Source: an uncultured Oscillospiraceae bacterium
Lineage (GTDB): Bacteria > Bacillota > Clostridia > Oscillospirales > Oscillospiraceae
Length of the DNA stretch: 16,339 nucleotides
Direction: 5' to 3'
Assembly: GCA_934593275.1 (NCBI GenBank)
Contig: CAKTQE010000054.1
Coordinates: 1-16,339 of the forward strand
The position numbers were made by a program, and so were the translations under genes. Numbering within the stretch: position 1 is the stretch's first letter; every line of letters begins with the position of its first letter. A model generated the notes under the pieces. The model saw only the letters and a program-made list of their open reading frames with translations, ran no database searches and was not told the origin of the DNA. Below are positions 1-4,452 of this stretch, piece by piece.

Positions 1-185
1 TCCTGCATGGCCTTTTCCGCCAGTTCCCAGGTTTTCTGCCCGAAATAGGTGTCCCGGCTGGTTTTGTCGAAGCAATGCCCCAGGGGACCCTGGGCCTCTT
101 TTTTCCCGGCCACACTGGCCCAGGCATTGAAGACTACCGGCTTTTCTGCCACAAAGCTCCCCCGGCCCCGCTTGTTGTTGCCCAT
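1..185 (-). CDS. spoVAD: Stage V sporulation protein AD, N-terminal part (runs off window)
   Basis: Only the first 61 codons are present; the rest lies beyond position 1. The start MGNNKRGRGSFVAEKPVV followed by GKKEAQGPLGHCFD and DTYFGQKTWELAEKAM matches the N-terminus of SpoVAD as I remember it (Bacillus has GKKEGEGPLGKYFD and an FGEDSWEKAE stretch). SpoVAD has a thiolase-like fold, binds dipicolinic acid and works with SpoVAC and SpoVAE to move Ca-DPA into the forespore. The ATG at 183-185 is preceded by a strong GGGAGGG ribosome site (192-198). spoVAC is not upstream here; the neighbour is an NlpC/P60 gene ending in its own terminator, so spoVAD probably starts its own transcript from the sigma-G-like promoter at 209-237. 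Family assignment is strong although the gene is partial. Confidence 0.88.
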   Translation of the reverse strand, partial: MGNNKRGRGSFVAEKPVVFNAWASVAGKKEAQGPLGHCFDKTSRDTYFGQKTWELAEKAMQ

Positions 186-208
186 GAAATTCCCTCCCTT
201 TTTAAGCA

Positions 209-237
209 TAGTATCCGCAAAAGAAAGAGAATCATAC
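209..237 (-). promoter_or_regulatory. Putative sigma-G (forespore) promoter of spoVAD
   Basis: On the minus strand, GTATG (233-237) and GATACTA (209-215) are separated by 17 bp. This fits the remembered sigma-G pattern (GHATR, then CATNHTA) except for G instead of C at the first -10 base. The predicted start near 202 leaves a very short leader before the ribosome site at 192-198. The spoVA genes are classic sigma-G targets, so position and identity agree. The -35 overlaps the T-tract of the upstream terminator. Confidence 0.55.
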
Positions 238-240
238 AAA

Positions 241-268
241 AAGGCCAATGCAAAAATGCACTGGCCTT
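241..268 (-). terminator. Terminator of the NlpC/P60 gene
   Basis: Stem AAGGCCA/TGGCCTT continues, after one mismatch, into TGCA/TGCA around an AAAA loop. On the minus strand it is followed by a short T run. It lies 17 bp past the stop codon of the hydrolase gene. Confidence 0.7.
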
Positions 269-285
269 GTGGAAAAATTGTGGAT

Positions 286-1284
286 TCAGGAAAGCCGTCT
301 GGCACCGCAGTAGTGTGTGGCCCAGTAGCCGGTGGTGAGACTGGAATAGGAAACTGTGGAGCGGGAGTTGGGGGCGTGGAGGAACTGGCCGGAGCCGGTG
401 TAGATGCCCACGTGGGATACGGCACCGGAGGAGGCGGTGATGAAAAACACCAAATCGCCGGGCTGTAAATCCTCTTTGGATACGGCGGTACCCAGGGTGG
501 CCCACTGGCTGCTGGGAGTCCGGGCCGGGTTCAGGCCCAGGTTTTTAAGGACATAGTAGACGTAGCCGGAGCAGTCAAAACCGCTGGGGCTGGCACCGCC
601 CGCAACGTAGGGTGCGCCGATGTACTTCTGGGTCTCGGCCACAATGGCACTGCCGGACACGGTGGCGGTGCCAACGGCACTAGGGTTACTGGCCGTGCCG
701 CTGAGGGCGGCGGCACTGGGAGTCAGGCCGGTGGACTTGCCCAGCCGGAAGAACTTGGGGCTTTGACTGGAAGCCTTGTTTTCGTAGGGGGCTTCCGTCA
801 GCAGCAGATAGTCACTGCGGACATAGCCGATTTTTTCCTGGGCGATGACCTTGTACCAGCCCTCGTTGACCCCTAAAATGTAGCATTTGGTACCGCTGGC
901 CAGGGTCCCCAGGGAGGCAGAGCCGGTAGAGGGCTTTTGCCGCAGATTGACGGCGGTGGCAGTGACCCTACCATAGCCCAGTTCCGCGTTTTCTTTGGTG
1001 GCAACGGTTAAGTAGCTGCCGTGCATGTATCCCTCTTTCAGGTTGTAATTCACCCGATACCACTGGCCCACCTGTTCCAGCACCACCACCACTTCATCTT
1101 TGGCGGCGGTATCCAGCACCTTGCCGCTGGTGGCAGCATCGCTGCGCAGCCGCAGGGACTGGGTGTTTACAAAAGCAATGCCCTGGATACAGTCACTTTT
1201 CTCGGCATAGGCCGGGAGAAAGAGGGCTGTACCCAGGAGCATCACGGTGAAGAACAGAACGATCATTCTTTTGGAAAACTTCAT
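286..1284 (-). CDS. Secreted SH3-domain NlpC/P60 cell-wall hydrolase
   Basis: The protein has 332 residues. Residues 1-27 form a signal peptide (MKFSKRMIVLFF..., cleavage near AYA). Two bacterial SH3 domains follow at about 33-96 and 103-163; each has the LRLR or NLRQKP type start and a GYM/GYVRSDYL ending. A Ser/Ala/Thr-rich linker covers about 165-212. The C-terminal NlpC/P60 domain carries Cys238 in FDCSGYVYYV, His291 in SHVGIY and His303 in FLHAP, so the Cys-His-His catalytic set is complete. The family cleaves the gamma-D-Glu to diamino-acid bond in peptidoglycan stem peptides, and SH3 domains bind the wall. The ATG is preceded by GGAGG. Substrate and role (growth, separation or spore germination) cannot be told; the adjacent spoVAD gene hints at sporulation but has its own transcription signals. 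Confidence 0.9.
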   Translation of the reverse strand: MKFSKRMIVLFFTVMLLGTALFLPAYAEKSDCIQGIAFVNTQSLRLRSDAATSGKVLDTAAKDEVVVVLEQVGQWYRVNYNLKEGYMHGSYLTVATKENAELGYGRVTATAVNLRQKPSTGSASLGTLASGTKCYILGVNEGWYKVIAQEKIGYVRSDYLLLTEAPYENKASSQSPKFFRLGKSTGLTPSAAALSGTASNPSAVGTATVSGSAIVAETQKYIGAPYVAGGASPSGFDCSGYVYYVLKNLGLNPARTPSSQWATLGTAVSKEDLQPGDLVFFITASSGAVSHVGIYTGSGQFLHAPNSRSTVSYSSLTTGYWATHYCGARRLS

Positions 1285-1304
1285 ACGTAACCTCCGTCTT
1301 GCGT

Positions 1305-1324
1305 AAAAGCCGAGCTGCCTCGGC
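1305..1324 (-). terminator. Short terminator-like hairpin after the 97-aa gene
   Basis: GCCGAG/CTCGGC stem (1309-1314 and 1319-1324) with a CTGC loop, followed on the minus strand by TTTT. It lies between the stop of the small protein gene and the NlpC/P60 start. Little room is left for a separate promoter of the hydrolase gene, so it may be a partial terminator. Confidence 0.5.
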
Positions 1325-1335
1325 GGGGGAAAACT

Positions 1336-1629
1336 TTACTGTTTACCGGCCAGAGCGCGCTCCAGCCACACACAGCCCACATCCAGGGCGGTGTACAGGT
1401 CGCTTTTTTCACTTCTCTTTACAATGCGGTCTCTGCTTCTGGCGGTGGGGTCTGTGAGCTGCAGCTGCACGGAAACCTTGGTGGCCATGTCGGTGTCACC
1501 GACCTTTTTGCTGTCCAGAATCTGGAGCATGACAATATGACTGTCGGCCATGGAGCCGTAATAAATCAGGTTATCCTTCCGCATCAGCGGGTGTCCCTTA
1601 TACATGAGAACTGCTTTTTCCTCAGCCAT
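1336..1629 (-). CDS. Conserved small protein of unknown function
   Basis: Ninety-seven residues beginning MAEEKAVLMYKGHPLMRKDN and ending WLERALAGKQ. I recognise it as a small conserved protein of Oscillospiraceae and relatives but know no function. It has no signal peptide, membrane segment or cysteine cluster apart from one Cys near the end; the middle, with SHIVMLQILDSKK and VSVQLQLTDPT, looks like beta strands of a small soluble domain. The frame is open further upstream (to 1797), but the ATG at 1627-1629 is chosen because AAGGAGG sits at the right distance and a strong promoter lies between that ATG and the more distant starts. It has its own promoter and a likely terminator, so it is probably monocistronic with some read-through to the hydrolase. 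Confidence 0.8.
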   Translation of the reverse strand: MAEEKAVLMYKGHPLMRKDNLIYYGSMADSHIVMLQILDSKKVGDTDMATKVSVQLQLTDPTARSRDRIVKRSEKSDLYTALDVGCVWLERALAGKQ

Positions 1630-1659
1630 GAGTGGATACCTCCTTGAAAATGTAATCGA

Positions 1660-1688
1660 ATTGTAACACATTGTAACAACTCTGTCAA
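1660..1688 (-). promoter_or_regulatory. Strong sigma-A promoter of the 97-aa gene
   Basis: On the minus strand TTGACA (1683-1688) and TACAAT (1660-1665) are spaced by exactly 17 bp. The -10 element lies within one of two TTGTAACA direct repeats set 10 bp apart on the plus strand (1661-1668 and 1671-1678). Confidence 0.8.
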
Positions 1689-1690
1689 GC

Positions 1691-1724
1691 AGCACTTTGA
1701 AAAAAGTGCTGAGTTTTCTAGCAC
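1691..1724. repeat. Inverted repeat AGCACTTT/AAAGTGCT beside the promoter
   Basis: AGCACTTT (1691-1698) and AAAGTGCT (1703-1710) form a perfect 8-bp inverted repeat around GAAA. A third AGCAC half-site lies at 1720-1724. The repeat begins two bases upstream of the -35 box, so it could be an operator or simply an AT-rich hairpin. A regulatory role is inference. Confidence 0.4.
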
Positions 1725-1799
1725 ATTTTGAATTTTTGCAAAAAATCTTGCAAAAACGGTGCAGGACGAGAGGCGGTATGAAGCTGTCAAGGTGCAAAA

Positions 1800-1832
1800 T
1801 AAGGGGCTTTTGCCCACGGCAAAAGCCCCTTA
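1800..1832 (-). terminator. Terminator of ireB
   Basis: A perfect 13-bp stem (AAGGGGCTTTTGC with its complement, extendable by one T-A pair) has a 5-nt loop. On the minus strand it is followed by TTTT. It lies 8 bp past the ireB stop. Confidence 0.9.
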
Positions 1833-1839
1833 GCCGGGG

Positions 1840-2091
1840 TCAATTGTGCTCAAAAAGGTATTCGCGCACCAGAGCCTGCATCAGCTCATCCCGGTCAATC
1901 TTACAAATCATACTTCTGGCGTTGCCGTAGTTGGTGATGTATGTAGGATCTTCCGTTAATAGGTAGCCAACGATCTGGTTTACGGGATTGTAGCCTTTCT
2001 GAGTCAGGGCTTCGAACACACTCCGGAGGATTTGGCGCATGTTCTCTTTATCATCGTGGACGTTGAAGGTCAGAGTATCCTGATCCGTCAT
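1840..2091 (-). CDS. ireB: IreB family regulatory phosphoprotein (UPF0297, YrzL)
   Basis: Eighty-three residues, the usual length of this family. The signature GYNPVNQIVGYLLTEDPTYI, followed by ARSMICKIDRDEL, matches UPF0297/DUF965 closely. In Enterococcus faecalis IreB is a small cytoplasmic dimer phosphorylated on N-terminal threonines by the PASTA kinase IreK, and it affects cephalosporin resistance; here Thr2, Thr6 and Thr8 are the candidate sites. In most Firmicutes the gene is followed by ruvX (yqgF) and a DUF1292 gene, but here it stands alone with its own promoter and terminator. The ATG has AAAGGAG upstream. The family call is very secure; regulatory partners in this organism are inferred. 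Confidence 0.93.
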   Translation of the reverse strand: MTDQDTLTFNVHDDKENMRQILRSVFEALTQKGYNPVNQIVGYLLTEDPTYITNYGNARSMICKIDRDELMQALVREYLFEHN

Positions 2092-2125
2092 GGGTCTTCA
2101 GCTCCTTTTTCAAAAGAATGTGTAT

Positions 2126-2154
2126 ATTATATCCTAATTTGGCAGTTCTGTAAA
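2126..2154 (-). promoter_or_regulatory. Sigma-A promoter of ireB
   Basis: Minus-strand TTTACA (2149-2154) and TATAAT (2126-2131) with a 17-bp spacer, about 35 bp upstream of the start codon. Confidence 0.8.
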
Positions 2155-2197
2155 GAGCGAATAAAGAAAAATATCTGTGAACGGGGGGAATCAATTA

Positions 2198-2221
2198 AAA
2201 AACCCCGTTTCCGGGGTTTTT
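2198..2221 (-). terminator. Terminator of mazF
   Basis: Stem AACCCCG/CGGGGTT (2201-2207 and 2212-2218) with loop TTTC and A/T flanks. On the minus strand it is followed by a run of T. It overlaps the mazF stop codon by two bases. The A tract on the other side makes it potentially bidirectional. Confidence 0.88.
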
Positions 2222-2579
2222 AATGCGTTTCCGGCAATCCGAAGCTGACGGCGATCGCGTCGTCTACCATGGCCATTTGTTGGTCGTTGAGCCGTCCCAT
2301 GTGTTCTCGCAGGCGGCGTTTGTCGATGGTGCGGATTTGTTCCAGGAGGATCACGGAGTCCTTGGATAGGCCTACGCTGCCTCCGGCGATGTTGATGTGG
2401 GTGGGGAGTCGGGCTTTTCCGGTCTGGCTGGTGATGGCGGCGGCAATCACCGTGGGGGAATGGCGGTTGCCGGTATCGTTCTGGACGATGAGTACCGGAC
2501 GGGTGCCGCCCTGTTCGCTGCCCACCACCGGGGACAGGTCGGCGTAGAAAATGTCTCCCCGTTTCACTGTGTTGTCCAT
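2220..2579 (-). CDS. mazF: MazF/PemK-type endoribonuclease toxin without visible antitoxin
   Basis: The 119 residues match Bacillus NdoA (EndoA, MazF-Bs) in length and motifs: [38 protein letters not shown], a THI strand and [12 protein letters not shown]. Arg27 and Thr50 correspond to the catalytic Arg25 and Thr48 of the Bacillus enzyme, so it looks active. The family cuts single-stranded mRNA at short sequence motifs in the cytoplasm and is normally held in check by a cognate antitoxin encoded just upstream. Here the 114 bp between this gene and the upstream lipoprotein stop cannot hold a normal MazE or NdoAI gene. Order nnrD, lipoprotein, mazF recalls the Bacillus alr-ndoAI-ndoA locus with alr and ndoAI missing. 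GGAGTG precedes the ATG at moderate distance. An antitoxin elsewhere in the genome is possible. Confidence 0.93.
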   Translation of the reverse strand: MDNTVKRGDIFYADLSPVVGSEQGGTRPVLIVQNDTGNRHSPTVIAAAITSQTGKARLPTHINIAGGSVGLSKDSVILLEQIRTIDKRRLREHMGRLNDQQMAMVDDAIAVSFGLPETH

Positions 2580-2693
2580 ATGGTTTCACACTCCGTGCAT
2601 ATCATTCCGCGCTACCGGGTGGAACCTTATGTAACGCGGCTGATGATATTCTCCCACCGACAATGTTTTTTTATACGGTTTCCTTTGGACATT

Positions 2694-3257
2694 CTACGCA
2701 TCATCCTGCGACTGTGTTCTGAAATTTTCGATTTTAAGTGACAAATAGCTTTGATTTGCCCAGGAAATATAGCACCGGCAGGGGTTGCTTTCTTCATCCA
2801 GCCACACATCCAGCCGCAGGGCGTCCTGCTGAAAGCTGTCATCCAGTGTAAGCCTTGTAAGCCCGCCCTCTTTCCCACAGGACAGCAGATTCCCGGAGCG
2901 AAGACTTCTGTAAAAAATCCAGGGCGCGCTGACCGGGGAGAGAAGACCCTCGGCAACCAGCGGAAACCCCAGGGCCTTGTCCTCGTAGTGCAGCTTCCCG
3001 GTGCCGGCGGCCAGCGTTCCCTGGATTCCCCCAATGCCCTCCGGGGCGACCACGGTAAAGCAGAGACTTCCGTCAGGCATTCCCTGGCAGTCCAGGGTGA
3101 AGCGGGAGAGGCTGTCCCCATAGTCTGCGGTGATTTCCGCCTGAAAGGAACAGCCGCTTTCTAAAATCCGTTCCCGCAGCTCCAAACCCGGCTCCACCTG
3201 GGCCTTACTACAGCCCCACAGCCACATCGGCAGCAGCAGCAAAAGCAGTTTGCGCAA
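2694..3257 (-). CDS. Small lipoprotein, probable YdcC/LolA-like fold
   Basis: The 187-residue protein has a lipoprotein signal: MRKLLLLLLPMWLWGC, with lipidated Cys16 after an LWG lipobox. The mature part is rich in alternating beta strands with a repeated pattern like SLSRFTLDCQG and GIGGIQGTLAAGTGKLHYEDK, which resembles the half-barrel of LolA-like lipoproteins such as Bacillus YdcC. YdcC also lies between nnrD and alr, so synteny supports this weak call. The start is a TTG codon: the only upstream ATG (3262-3264) is in another frame, an in-frame stop lies at 3276-3278, and AAGGGCGG is correctly spaced before the TTG. The gene is separated from nnrD by a MITE; before that insertion the two were evidently one operon. 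Function is unknown; in Bacillus, ydcC is linked to sporulation. Confidence 0.75.
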   Translation of the reverse strand: MRKLLLLLLPMWLWGCSKAQVEPGLELRERILESGCSFQAEITADYGDSLSRFTLDCQGMPDGSLCFTVVAPEGIGGIQGTLAAGTGKLHYEDKALGFPLVAEGLLSPVSAPWIFYRSLRSGNLLSCGKEGGLTRLTLDDSFQQDALRLDVWLDEESNPCRCYISWANQSYLSLKIENFRTQSQDDA

Positions 3258-3279
3258 AAAACATCCGCCCTTATTTTAG

Positions 3280-3440
3280 GGAAACTCTGAATAAATCGTC
3301 TGCGGCTGGACAGCGGATCTTTTGCTTCCATGCTGCGGTTCTAAAAGTGGGAAATACACAAAGTATTCCCTCACTTTTTGAACCTTGCCTGGAAACAAAA
3401 TCTCTCGCTGCCAGCTCTTGCCGATTTAATCAGAGCTTCC
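3280..3440. mobile_element. Fold-back MITE with IS5-like ends
   Basis: The 161-bp element has terminal inverted repeats of 19 bp (GGAAACTCTGAATAAATCG and GGAAGCTCTGATTAAATCG, 17 of 19 identical). It is flanked by a perfect TTAG duplication at 3276-3279 and 3441-3444. Almost the whole element is an imperfect palindrome: two arms of 78 bp meet at a 5-nt loop (3358-3362). No transposase is encoded. A 4-bp YTAR target and GGAAG-type ends are features of the IS5 group, so it is probably mobilised by an IS5-type transposase; that link is inference. Its right end supplies the last codons and stop of nnrD. Confidence 0.85.
3343..3378 (-). terminator. Terminator-like apex hairpin of the MITE
   Basis: AAAAGTG...ATAC pairs with GTAT...CACTTTT around loop ACAAA, with one bulge and one mismatch. 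On the minus strand it ends in TTTT. It lies about 50 bp past the nnrD stop and could terminate nnrD transcripts or reduce read-through into the lipoprotein and mazF. Confidence 0.55.
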
Positions 3441-4275
3441 TTAGTAGTCGCGGAAGAACCTCCAACAGGTCCGAGGGCAGCATCCCATATTCCCCCAGTT
3501 CCCGGGCGCAGACATCCCCGGCGGCACCGTGGAGCCAGGCCCCCAGGGCGGCGGCTTCCAGGGGGTCGATGCCCTGGCCCAACAGCCCTGTGATGATGCC
3601 CGCCAGCACATCCCCGCTGCCGCCCACGGCCATCCCTGGGTTTCCTGTGGGGTTTACATAATCTCTATTCCCATCGGTGATACAGGTCCGGTGGCCCTTT
3701 AGAACCACAATGCACCCGCTCTCCCCGGCGGCTTTTCTGGCAAGAGCCATCCGGTCCGGACCCACAGGGCCAAAAAGCCGGGTGAATTCCCCCTCGTGGG
3801 GGGTCAGAATCGTAGGGGCTGTCCTTCCACGCAGTATATCCATATGCTGGGACAGGAGGGTTATGCCGTCGGCATCCACCACCACGGGGCAGGCGGCGTG
3901 GTGAAGCACCGCTTCCAACACCTGGAAGCACCCACTCCCCAGCCCCAGGCCAGGGCCAATCAGCACCCCATCCATCCGGGGAAGCCGCAGTAGAATTTCT
4001 TCTGCGGCTTTTTCGCTGAGCTGTCCCCCACACTCCGGCAGCGGGAAAACCACCGGCTCCTGAAGCTTTACCGCCGCAATGCCGTAAATGCTCTCCGGTA
4101 CCCCCAGATATACCAGCCCCGCCCCTACCCGCAGCGCACCCATGGCGGCAAAGTAGGGCGCGCCGGTGTAGCCCCGGCTGCCGCAGAGCAGCAGAAGCTT
4201 TCCAAAGTCTCCCTTGTGGGCATCTGCCCGGCGTTTTGGAAAATACCGGGCCACATCCTCTTTTGTCAGTTCCAT
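3430..4275 (-). CDS. nnrD: ADP-dependent NAD(P)H-hydrate dehydratase, stand-alone
   Basis: The 281-residue protein is the C-terminal (kinase-like) domain of the YjeF family without the NnrE epimerase domain. Visible motifs are HKGDFGKLLLLCGS near residue 21, GALRVGAGLVYLGVP, VLIGPGLG, VVDADGITLL, ILTPHEGEF, IVVLKGH, and the nucleotide-binding NPTGNPGMAVGGSGDVLAGI, whose GGSGD carries the catalytic Asp. It repairs hydrated NAD(P)HX using ADP in the cytoplasm. The ATG follows GGGAGGAG. The last codons (part of Arg, then Lys-Leu-stop) come from the inserted MITE; before insertion the reading frame would have ended Leu-Leu-Lys-TAA, so the change is two residues and probably harmless. In Bacillus the gene lies beside acpS and ydcC. 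A sigma-A promoter lies upstream, divergent from the LuxR gene. Confidence 0.95.
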   Translation of the reverse strand: MELTKEDVARYFPKRRADAHKGDFGKLLLLCGSRGYTGAPYFAAMGALRVGAGLVYLGVPESIYGIAAVKLQEPVVFPLPECGGQLSEKAAEEILLRLPRMDGVLIGPGLGLGSGCFQVLEAVLHHAACPVVVDADGITLLSQHMDILRGRTAPTILTPHEGEFTRLFGPVGPDRMALARKAAGESGCIVVLKGHRTCITDGNRDYVNPTGNPGMAVGGSGDVLAGIITGLLGQGIDPLEAAALGAWLHGAAGDVCARELGEYGMLPSDLLEVLPRLLRKL

Positions 4276-4311
4276 GGCTTCTCCTCCCTTTACTGAAAAT
4301 GTTTTTTTCTA

Positions 4312-4340
4312 ACCATACCACGGGAACGGGCATTCGTCAA
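4312..4340 (-). promoter_or_regulatory. Sigma-A promoter of nnrD
   Basis: Minus-strand TTGACG (4335-4340) and TATGGT (4312-4317) with a 17-bp spacer, about 36 bp before the start codon. Confidence 0.75.
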
Positions 4341-4357
4341 AGCCTTTTTGCCGGTCT

Positions 4358-4371
4358 CCTACTTTGGTAGG
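4358..4371 (+). promoter_or_regulatory. Candidate activator dyad upstream of the LuxR gene
   Basis: CCTAC-TTTG-GTAGG is a perfect 5-bp-arm dyad. Its centre lies about 43 bp before the predicted transcription start, where a class II activator would overlap the -35 region. A second dyad, TTCCC-TTTT-GGGAA, follows at 4373-4386. LuxR-type dimers often bind such short dyads, so autoregulation by the downstream LuxR protein is a reasonable guess. Confidence 0.45.
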
Positions 4372-4395
4372 ATTCCCTTTTGGGAAAAAGTGGTT

Positions 4396-4401
4396 TATAA
4401 T
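4396..4401 (+). promoter_or_regulatory. -10 element of the LuxR-surface protein operon
   Basis: A perfect TATAAT, 51 bp before the start codon. At 17-bp spacing the -35 region reads TTCCCT (4373-4378), a poor match to TTGACA. The imbalance suggests a promoter that needs an activator. Confidence 0.6.
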
Positions 4402-4452
4402 AGATGAAAATCAAAAACTACGCCTTGAGGACCAGGGGAAAGGTGGGGTACC

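Noticed and set aside
1630..1797. Longer N-terminus for the 97-aa protein
   Set aside because: The extension covers the promoter and repeats; the internal ATG has AAGGAGG at ideal spacing.
2627..2692. Short 21-codon frame just upstream of mazF as an antitoxin gene
   Set aside because: Far too short for MazE or NdoAI, no good ribosome site, and it is the tail of a shadow frame of the lipoprotein gene.
3262..3264. ATG upstream of the lipoprotein as its start
   Set aside because: It is not in the lipoprotein frame; the TTG at 3255-3257 is the only start that gives the lipobox with a well-placed ribosome site.
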